Under the pieces are notes generated by a model. It did no database searches, was not told the origin of the DNA, and saw only the letters and a program-made list of their open reading frames with translations. Positions 23,650-29,790 of a stretch of 29,790 bases of DNA are shown here, piece after piece (position 1 is the first letter of the stretch; the number at the start of each line of letters is the position of its first letter). The DNA comes from Albibacterium sp035514885 (lineage in GTDB: Bacteria; Bacteroidota; Bacteroidia; Sphingobacteriales; Sphingobacteriaceae): NCBI RefSeq assembly GCF_035514885.1, contig NZ_DATJCH010000007.1:1-29790 (forward strand), written 5' to 3'. The position numbers and the translations under genes are program-made.

Positions 23650-24968
23650 TAGTGTCTATTAATATTTGTTAAAACGCCTTGTATGTATTTAATTAATAGT
23701 AGTTTATCATATAAAAACCTTGTCGCCCTTTTGAAATTTGTTCCTTTATATTTAGGGACAAATTGGAACAGGTATGAACATAGGCAAGTATGTTTTCGCA
23801 CAGATTGTGCAGTTTCTTCCGAAACGCTACTTTGAACGACTGGTAATAAAACATAAAGACAGAACAGCCGGAATGTCACCATCTTACTGGAGTCATATGC
23901 TGGTCATAATGTACGGTCAGCTCATTGGTTATCAAAGCCTTAGAGAACTCACAGATGTCACTATCGCTCATGCTAAAAGATCTTTTCACTTGGGCTTTGG
24001 AAAGGTTCCAATCAATAGAAGTGTTCTTTCCAAAGTTAACAGCCTCAGAGACCCTGGGATCTTTGAGAAGTATGCTTTTTTTATTGCCTCTATTGCCCAA
24101 GCTAAACGTACCACCAAAGAATTTGAACTCCACGGTAGGTTCTATGCCATTGATTCCACCACCATTGATTTGTGCATGTCGGTCTTTAGATGGGCAAAGT
24201 TCAGAAGCACAAAGTCCGGTATCAAGATTCATACACAGATTGATATTGCCACTGAAATACCGGTCTTCTACAGAATCAGTCATGCGAATGCGCATGATAC
24301 CAAGTCCATGGCCTGGTTTATTTACGAGCAACAGGCTTGCTATGTGTTTGATAGAGGATACTTTGACCTTTCCAGACTTTACGCAATTGAGCAGGCTGGA
24401 GCTTTCTTCATCATACGGGAGAAGTCCCGACCTGACTATGAAATCACGGAAGGAGAAGACATGCTTGGAGGAGCTGACAATGTCTTGCGAGACCAAACGG
24501 TTAGATTCACAGGTAAACGAAATAGTGGAAATTATCCGGTTTCGCTCAGGCGCATCGTATTCTATGCCCCTGACCTTGGAAGATCCTTCACCTACTACAC
24601 CAACAACTTCTATCTCAAAGCAAATGAAATTGCCCTTCTTTACCGCTACAGATGGCAGGTCGAACTTTTCTTCAAATGGATCAAGCAGCATCTTCGGGTC
24701 AAATCCTTTTGGGGGGAATCTGAAAATGCAGTCCGGATACAGATACATATCGCCATCATCACGTACTGCCTCGTCGCTATTATTGAACACGACCTCAAAC
24801 TGGACAGACCTGTTGTTGAGGTTATGCGTATCCTTGGCAATTCCCTTCTGGTAAAGGATCCCATCCAAGATCTCTTGGCTCCTATGGTAAATATGGCCAA
24901 TGATGATAACGATTGCCAACTCTATTTGGACTTGAAATTTGATTAACATTTTTTAATAGACACTAGTG
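23647..24968 (+). mobile_element. IS4-family insertion sequence, 1322 bp, apparently complete
   Basis: Both ends carry the same 16-base inverted repeat CACTAGTGTCTATTAA (23647-23662 and complement of 24953-24968), extended imperfectly to TGTTAA. A 9-base duplication AGATTCCTT flanks it exactly. One intact transposase gene fills the element. Identical duplications and ends point to a recent insertion. It lies against the direction of the operon, between legC and legH. Confidence 0.93.
23774..24946 (+). CDS. IS4-family DDE transposase
   Basis: 390 residues. The N-terminus (MNIGKYVFAQIVQFLPKRYF, then LVIMYGQLIGYQSLREL) is the DUF4372-like domain often found in IS4 transposases of Bacteroidota. 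The catalytic triad is visible: Asp in FYAIDSTTIDL (about residue 127), Asp in CYVFDRGYFDL (about 197) and Glu in YRYRWQVELFFKWIK. The last fits the IS4 signature Y-x2-R-x3-E-x6-K exactly. The frame is intact from ATG 23774 to TAA 24946, so the element is probably active. Long antisense frames within it are shadows. Confidence 0.95.
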   Translation: MNIGKYVFAQIVQFLPKRYFERLVIKHKDRTAGMSPSYWSHMLVIMYGQLIGYQSLRELTDVTIAHAKRSFHLGFGKVPINRSVLSKVNSLRDPGIFEKYAFFIASIAQAKRTTKEFELHGRFYAIDSTTIDLCMSVFRWAKFRSTKSGIKIHTQIDIATEIPVFYRISHANAHDTKSMAWFIYEQQACYVFDRGYFDLSRLYAIEQAGAFFIIREKSRPDYEITEGEDMLGGADNVLRDQTVRFTGKRNSGNYPVSLRRIVFYAPDLGRSFTYYTNNFYLKANEIALLYRYRWQVELFFKWIKQHLRVKSFWGESENAVRIQIHIAIITYCLVAIIEHDLKLDRPVVEVMRILGNSLLVKDPIQDLLAPMVNMANDDNDCQLYLDLKFD

Positions 24969-24977
24969 AGATTCCTT
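24969..24977. repeat. Target site duplication of the IS4 element, right copy
   Basis: AGATTCCTT, directly followed by CAT (24978-24980), which is the original ATG of legH on the minus strand. Confidence 0.9.
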
Positions 24978-25064
24978 CATAAATTGTTACTCAATGGAAA
25001 ATCATAAGCAAAATTTGCCTATTTCAAACTTATTTAATGAGCTTTAATTGCATTTCTTCCACCA

Positions 25065-26225
25065 CTATTCTATGACACTACTAGGTATATTCACTAATCT
25101 TTCAGCCAACCATACCGAATTAGAAATATCACCTACTTGACAACCATTAAACATCGGCAAAGTATTCATCAAGTCCCATACAGGGCGGGTCATTACACCA
25201 TTCGCATTAGTGAACTCTAGGAATTGATTCCGCTCTTCTAAGTTTTTCAAAAGTATGGCATTCAACCAAAAATTGCTCTCCGAATTTTGTGGCTCATCAA
25301 TAAACTCAATGGCAGAACCGCTAAAGAATTGTTTGTATTTATTAGCCAATTGACGTTTTTGAGTAATAAAACCAGGCAATTGCTCCATTTGGGCACAACC
25401 TAATGCGGCATTTATGTTGGGCATTCGATAATTATATCCTATAAAATCATGTCGAAACTCCCATTTATGGGGTAACTTTGCCTGTGTGGTCAGATGTTTG
25501 GCATGTTCTCCAAGCGTCTCATCTCTGAAAAGTAACATACCACCTCCACCGGTAGTAATAGTTTTATTGCCGTTAAAACTTAAAACCCCAACCTCCGAAA
25601 AAGTTCCGGTATGTTTTCCTTTATAAAAGCTTCCCAAACTTTCAGCCGCATCTTCAACAACTTTAATATGGTGTTTAGAGCAAACCTTAATGATTTCATC
25701 AATTCTGGCCGGGTGACCAAAAGTATGCATCGGTACACAGGCGGAAACCCGTCTTCCTGTTAATTTATTAAATGAAAAGAATTCACCATTATGTTCTCTA
25801 ACTTCTACATTCTCAAGGAGCCATTCCTCTAACTTGGAAGGAGATAATCCTAAAGTATCCTTATCGACATCCACAAATACCGAATGAGCACCACAATAAC
25901 TAATTGCATTTGTTGTTGCAATAAACGTTAAGGGCTGCGTAATAACTTCATCTCCCGAATCAACCCCAACTAGCCTTAAGGCCAAATGCAATGCATTGGT
26001 TCCATTGACACACACAACAGCTTTATTCGCACCTGTGTATTCTGAAACCATTTCCTCAAACTGGTCGACAAATTTACCAACACTGGAAACAAATGTTGAA
26101 TCAACACACTCCAAAAGGTATTTTTTTTCATTCCCACCAAACCTCGGTTCATGCAAAGGAATAAACCCCTGTGGTCTACTAAACTGTTCTCTAATAAAAG
26201 AAACTACATTTTCAAATTGACTCAT
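25065..26225 (-). CDS. legC: PLP-dependent sugar aminotransferase (LegC-like)
   Basis: 386 residues of the DegT/DnrJ/EryC1/StrS family. It opens FIPLHEPRFGGNEKKYL (the LegC-type N-terminus), then NGTNALHLALRLVGV (phosphate-binding loop), DEVITQPLTFIATTNAI, VVEDAAESLGS (Asp that contacts the pyridine nitrogen) and SFNGNKTITTGGGGML with the Schiff-base Lys (about residue 187). NYRMPNINAALGCAQ is the usual late motif. It converts the 4-keto-6-deoxy sugar from LegB to the 4-amino sugar. The ATG at 26225 lies 3 bases after the legB stop. Downstream the operon is interrupted by the IS4 element 87 bases past the stop. Confidence 0.92.
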   Translation of the reverse strand: MSQFENVVSFIREQFSRPQGFIPLHEPRFGGNEKKYLLECVDSTFVSSVGKFVDQFEEMVSEYTGANKAVVCVNGTNALHLALRLVGVDSGDEVITQPLTFIATTNAISYCGAHSVFVDVDKDTLGLSPSKLEEWLLENVEVREHNGEFFSFNKLTGRRVSACVPMHTFGHPARIDEIIKVCSKHHIKVVEDAAESLGSFYKGKHTGTFSEVGVLSFNGNKTITTGGGGMLLFRDETLGEHAKHLTTQAKLPHKWEFRHDFIGYNYRMPNINAALGCAQMEQLPGFITQKRQLANKYKQFFSGSAIEFIDEPQNSESNFWLNAILLKNLEERNQFLEFTNANGVMTRPVWDLMNTLPMFNGCQVGDISNSVWLAERLVNIPSSVIE

Positions 26226-26228
26226 TAT

Positions 26229-27206
26229 TTAAACATTATATATCCCAGACTTATACTTTTTCAAATTATCATCATTAGCAAACCACTTGCAGGTTTCTGT
26301 TAACCCCTGTTCAATATTATAATCGGGGACAAAACCTGTTAACTCTTTAATTAGCGAATTATCTCCCCATAGCCGAAATACTTCTGACTTTTCCGGTCGC
26401 AGTCGTTGTTCATCGGTAACAAACTTAACATTAGACTTCATAATCTTTTTTATCATATTTAAGGTATCCTTCATCGATATCTCAAAATTAGAGCTGATGT
26501 TGATCTCTTTGCCTATTGTGCTGTCATTTTCTGCCAAAGCCAAAAAACCTTTGCAGGTATCTTTTACGTAGTTAAAATCCCGAGTTGGGCTTAAATCTCC
26601 CAAACGGATTTCCTTTATTCCGTTAGCAATTTGTGTAATTATCGTGGGAATTATAGCTCGCGCAGACTGTCTTGGGCCGTATGTATTAAAAGGACGAGCA
26701 ATTGTAACAGGTAGCTCAAAAGCATTATAAAAACTAATAGCAATAGCATCTGCTCCTATTTTGGAAGCTGAATATGGCGATTGTGGTTGTTTTGGGTGCT
26801 TCTCATCAATAGGGACATACAGAGCTGTTCCATATACCTCTGATGTTGAAGTATGAATCACACGAATACCTCCATGTTCTTTTGCTGCTTGACATATGTT
26901 TAAAGTCCCTTTAATATTAGTGTCCACATAACTATCTGGAGCTACGTAAGAGTAAGGAATGGCAATTAAAGCTCCTAAATGAAATATATTATCTACCCCT
27001 TTAACTATTTCTTTACAAAAATGAGGGTCACGAATATCTCCGGTTATTACTTCTAAATTATTAGTCGGAGAAACATCCTCCAACCACCCCCAATTATTAA
27101 AAGAGTTATATTGAGACAAGGCTTTTACTTTATAGCCTTTAGATAATAACAATTCGGTAAGATGTGATCCAATAAATCCATCTGCACCAGTAATTAATGC
27201 TCTCAT
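26229..27206 (-). CDS. legB: NAD-dependent 4,6-dehydratase (LegB-like)
   Basis: 325 residues of the extended short-chain dehydrogenase family. It starts MRALITGADGFIGSHLTELL (NAD-binding GxxGxxG). HLGALIAIPYSYVAPDSYVDTN, the catalytic STSEVYG, the Tyr-x3-Lys motif SPYSASKIGADA (about 145-156), ARPFNTYGPRQS and IRLGDLSPTRDF follow. The LIAIPYSY...NTYGPRQS form is characteristic of LegB and related GlcNAc 4,6-dehydratases rather than dTDP-glucose dehydratase. It removes water from NDP-GlcNAc (GDP-GlcNAc in Campylobacter) to the 4-keto-6-deoxy sugar, the first committed step of legionaminate synthesis. Confidence 0.92.
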   Translation of the reverse strand: MRALITGADGFIGSHLTELLLSKGYKVKALSQYNSFNNWGWLEDVSPTNNLEVITGDIRDPHFCKEIVKGVDNIFHLGALIAIPYSYVAPDSYVDTNIKGTLNICQAAKEHGGIRVIHTSTSEVYGTALYVPIDEKHPKQPQSPYSASKIGADAIAISFYNAFELPVTIARPFNTYGPRQSARAIIPTIITQIANGIKEIRLGDLSPTRDFNYVKDTCKGFLALAENDSTIGKEINISSNFEISMKDTLNMIKKIMKSNVKFVTDEQRLRPEKSEVFRLWGDNSLIKELTGFVPDYNIEQGLTETCKWFANDDNLKKYKSGIYNV

Positions 27207-27215
27207 AACGAATCC

Positions 27216-28436
27216 CTAATTTCTAATTCCACAAAAATCTAAAATCACATTACTGCTTCGCCGTTCCAATCCTAAAGCCTTAAATTCCTCATGCGCCACC
27301 AAAAAAACAACGATATCGGCTTTCTCATAGGCCTCTCGATAATCTGTCAGTTTAAACACCTTATGATCCTTTATATTGGGCTCAACAAAAAATATGTCTT
27401 CATTATTACTACTCTGAAGGACTTTCTGTGCGATATACTTAGCAGGAGACTCCCTTAAATCGTCAATATTCGGCTTAAAGGCTAGCCCCATTATGGCGAC
27501 AGAAGGCCGGCGACCATATTTCAGCTCAAACTCAAATCTGGCATTCTGAATTTTCTCAGCCACCCAAAAAGATTTGTAATTATTAATCTCTCGTGCCTTC
27601 CCTATAATTTGAGATTCTAAGGGGTACTCTGACAAAATGAAGTATGGATCAACAGCGATGCAATGTCCTCCTACTCCACAACCGGGCTGAAGGATATTAA
27701 CTCTGGGGTGCTTGTTGGCCAACTTTATTAACTCCCATACATTTATGCCTGCCTTATCACAAATCAACGACAATTCATTGGCAAATGCAATTTGCACATC
27801 CCGGCTAGCATTCTCAGTGAGTTTACACATTTCAGCTGTGCGAGCATTTGTTCTATGCAGCTCTCCCTTAACAAACAACTTATAAAACTCGACTGCTTTA
27901 TTGGTAGAAGCTTCGTCTACACCTCCAATTACCCGATCGTTGTGCACTAGTTCGTACATAACATTACCCGGCAAAACCCGCTCCGGACAATATGCCAAGA
28001 ACAGATCACCTTTCAACTCTGGTCGCTCTCCAAATATAATGTCCTTCATCTTTTCGGTGGTTCCTACGGGTGAAGTAGATTCAATAATGAAAAGATTGCC
28101 TTTTTTCAATAATGGAATTATACTCCGCGTCGCGGCCTCAACAAAAGATATATCGGGCTCATGATTTCCCTTGAAAGGAGTTGGGACAACAACCAAATAG
28201 ACATCAGCAGCTTGCGCTTGTGTAGATGCGCTCAAACTCCCATTAGCGACAGCCTGTGCTACATAATCTTTCAATTCAGGCTCCACTATATGGATTTCAC
28301 CTTTATTGATTGTATCAACTACGTTCTGATTAACATCCATCCCCCTAACTCTTATACCAGTTGAAGCAACAAGTGCAGAGGTGGGTAATCCTATATATCC
28401 CAACCCGAGGGTCGAAACTGTAATGTTTGTATTCAT
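27216..28436 (-). CDS. wecC: UDP-N-acetyl-D-mannosamine dehydrogenase (WecC)
   Basis: 406 residues of the UDP-glucose/UDP-ManNAc dehydrogenase family. NAD domain: VSTLGLGYIGLPTSALVA at the start, then VVVPTPFKGNHEPDISFVE and ESTSPVGTTEKM. The central part has CPERVLPGNVMYELVHNDRVIGG and the catalytic Cys in GCGVGGHCIAVDPYF (about residue 253). The C-terminal domain has MGLAFKPNIDDLRESPA. The catalytic Lys region and the NDRVIGG form point to the WecC branch. It oxidises UDP-ManNAc to UDP-ManNAcA with two NAD. The wecB gene lies 30 bases upstream. Confidence 0.93.
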   Translation of the reverse strand: MNTNITVSTLGLGYIGLPTSALVASTGIRVRGMDVNQNVVDTINKGEIHIVEPELKDYVAQAVANGSLSASTQAQAADVYLVVVPTPFKGNHEPDISFVEAATRSIIPLLKKGNLFIIESTSPVGTTEKMKDIIFGERPELKGDLFLAYCPERVLPGNVMYELVHNDRVIGGVDEASTNKAVEFYKLFVKGELHRTNARTAEMCKLTENASRDVQIAFANELSLICDKAGINVWELIKLANKHPRVNILQPGCGVGGHCIAVDPYFILSEYPLESQIIGKAREINNYKSFWVAEKIQNARFEFELKYGRRPSVAIMGLAFKPNIDDLRESPAKYIAQKVLQSSNNEDIFFVEPNIKDHKVFKLTDYREAYEKADIVVFLVAHEEFKALGLERRSSNVILDFCGIRN

Positions 28437-28466
28437 GTCTTTATTAAAAAATTATAGTCTGATATG

Positions 28467-29582
28467 TCAATCAATAAAGCGAAGAAAATCAACTATTCTT
28501 TGGGCAGATTTGCCATCTCCATAAGGATTGTGCAGGGCACTCATACTTGCGTACCGCTCTTTATTTGATAACAAATCCAGCGCCTCATCAACGATTTTTT
28601 GCTTATCTGTACCAACCAAAACAACCGTGCCCGCAACCACAGCCTCAGGGCGTTCTGTGGTGTCACGCATTACTAAGACCGGTTTACCCAAGCTGGGTGC
28701 TTCTTCCTGTACACCGCCACTATCAGTAATTATTAACTTCGAGCGATTCATCATCCAGACGAAGGCTTCATAGGGCAAAGGGTCTATTAAAATTACATTA
28801 TCAATATCAGCCAAAAGTTCCTTAACAGGTTTTTGGACGTTAGGGTTAAGATGCACCGGGTAAATCACCTTGCCTTTAAAACTCAATGCGATTTCTTTTA
28901 TGGCAGCACAGATATTCAGAAATCCATCACCAAAATTTTCTCTTCGGTGCCCGGTAACCAACACGACTTCGTCGTCTCCAACTAGGCTTTTCAAGCGATC
29001 AATTAACACATTACCTTCCACATTCTTTACCCGTTCAACACTCTCGAAAAGAGCATCAATTACAGTATTGCCGGTTACAACAATACTGGTGTCATCCACC
29101 AATTCATTTAGGAGATTTTGTCGCGACCTTTCGGTTGGGGCAAAATGGTAATCGGCTAGCCGTCCGGTCAATTGGCGATTAACCTCTTCAGGGTAAGGAG
29201 CTAACTTATTGTAGGTACGCAGACCTGCTTCAACATGCCCTACCTTAGCGCCTCCGTAAAATGCAGCTAAAGCAGCAGAAGTAGAAGTTGTCGTGTCACC
29301 GTGCACTAGTACAACATCCGGTTTAAAATCTTCCAAAATAGGTTTCAATCCGTTTAGGATATCTCCAGTCAAAGAGAAAAGGTTTTGGTTAGGCCTCATC
29401 AGGTTCAAATCGTAATCCGGTCTAATATCGAAAAACGCAAGAACCTGATCCAACATTTCACGATGTTGCGCAGTAACACAAACCCTGGTTTTAAAGTCAG
29501 CAGCCTCTTTAAAGGCCTTAACTACCGGAGCCATCTTTATCGCCTCAGGACGGGTTCCAAATACAATTAGTACTTTCTTCAT
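28467..29582 (-). CDS. wecB: UDP-N-acetylglucosamine 2-epimerase, non-hydrolysing (WecB)
   Basis: 371 residues, usual length for WecB/MnaA. Signatures include KVLIVFGTRPEAIKMAPVV, VLVHGDTTTSTSAALAAFY, GHVEAGLRTYNKLAPYPEE (allosteric and active-site region), TGHRRENFG (about 211-219) and the UDP-binding TDSGGVQEEAPSLGKP. It interconverts UDP-GlcNAc and UDP-ManNAc in the cytoplasm. It is the first complete gene of the locus in this window; 63 bases separate it from a partial upstream gene on the same strand. With wecC it supplies UDP-ManNAcA, presumably used by the GT26 enzyme near the other end. Confidence 0.95.
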   Translation of the reverse strand: MKKVLIVFGTRPEAIKMAPVVKAFKEAADFKTRVCVTAQHREMLDQVLAFFDIRPDYDLNLMRPNQNLFSLTGDILNGLKPILEDFKPDVVLVHGDTTTSTSAALAAFYGGAKVGHVEAGLRTYNKLAPYPEEVNRQLTGRLADYHFAPTERSRQNLLNELVDDTSIVVTGNTVIDALFESVERVKNVEGNVLIDRLKSLVGDDEVVLVTGHRRENFGDGFLNICAAIKEIALSFKGKVIYPVHLNPNVQKPVKELLADIDNVILIDPLPYEAFVWMMNRSKLIITDSGGVQEEAPSLGKPVLVMRDTTERPEAVVAGTVVLVGTDKQKIVDEALDLLSNKERYASMSALHNPYGDGKSAQRIVDFLRFID

Positions 29583-29645
29583 TTTTGAATTTTTTGGCTA
29601 ATATTTCTTAAGCAAGAAGGCATAACTCGCCCTCGCTGGGAATTA

Positions 29646-29790
29646 TCACCTAAACACTTTAATAAACTTTTTTCTTAGCAGTCCCATGATAATAAAGATG
29701 TCCACAAAAGCGCCTTTTGGTTTTGTGGCACAATAAAGCTCTAAACGATAGTCTTTGGGCTTATAATTATGTTGTACCGAGGCAGCTACT
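29646..29790 (-). CDS. C-terminal end of an unidentified gene, cut by window edge
   Basis: The minus strand is open from the window edge to a TGA at 29646-29648, giving the last 47 residues of a protein. The tail is basic and partly hydrophobic (YKPKDYRLELYCATKPKG, then VDIFIIMGLLRKKFIKVF). It is on the operon strand and 63 bases before wecB, so it is likely another gene of the polysaccharide locus, but 47 residues do not let me name a family. Confidence 0.5.
   Translation of the reverse strand, partial: VAASVQHNYKPKDYRLELYCATKPKGAFVDIFIIMGLLRKKFIKVFR

Noticed and set aside
23649..23882. A 77-codon minus-strand frame ending at the new legH start
   Set aside because: It is antisense to the 5' part of the transposase and stops at a TAG formed by the IS end; no support as a gene.
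23876..24949. A 357-codon minus-strand open frame and a 309-codon plus-strand frame inside the IS4 element
   Set aside because: Both lie over the well-supported transposase in other frames, show no recognisable motifs and are best explained as shadows of its codon use.
1..29790. Search for CRISPR arrays, tRNA and rRNA genes
   Set aside because: No regularly spaced repeats and no cloverleaf or rRNA-like sequence were noticed by eye on either strand.

Overview
The window reads as chromosomal DNA of a member of the Bacteroidota (Bacteroidales/Marinilabiliales-like; inferred, not proven). The clues are an AT-rich genome, -7 promoter boxes of the TAnnTTTG type with no clear Shine-Dalgarno sequences, and gene families typical of that phylum: a UPF0175/DUF3368 pair, an AbiEii with a small partner, and IS4- and ISAs1-type elements.

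Left part (1-8.4 kb): a radical SAM gene cut by the window edge, a large SNF2-type helicase, and three stacked toxin-antitoxin-like modules. These are an AbiEi-like/AbiEii pair, a HEPN/MNT pair on the opposite strand, and a UPF0175/DUF3368 pair whose toxin gene is broken. A small exported protein of unknown function lies between them. The part ends in a 5'-degraded ISAs1-family element.

Right part (8.4-29.8 kb): one long surface-polysaccharide locus, every gene on the minus strand and so transcribed from right to left. In transcription order it starts with wecB and wecC (UDP-ManNAc, then UDP-ManNAcA). A complete CMP-legionaminic-acid-type set follows: legB, legC, legH, legI/neuB, legG/neuC, a CBS-domain nucleotidyltransferase like PtmE, and legF/neuA. 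Then come a Wzx flippase, a Wzy-like polymerase, a GT2, a GT4, a GT-B protein with sialyltransferase-like HP and ST motifs, a hexapeptide acetyltransferase, a WecG/TagA-type GT26 and a last glycosyltransferase. Together they predict a Wzx/Wzy-dependent glycan carrying a legionaminic-type nonulosonic acid and probably ManNAcA.

Mobile DNA has entered the locus in three places. (1) An IS4-family element with clear 16-bp inverted ends and a 9-bp target duplication sits directly behind the original ATG of legH, and its end supplies a replacement GTG. (2) A 479-nt ORF-less group II intron lies in sense orientation upstream of the GT26 gene; its domains V and VI are recognisable and EBS1 matches the 5' exon over 7 nt. 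(3) Next to the intron is a cassette-like block with two small genes, one broken, bracketed by inverted and direct repeats. The intron appears to have landed in a palindromic arm of that block.
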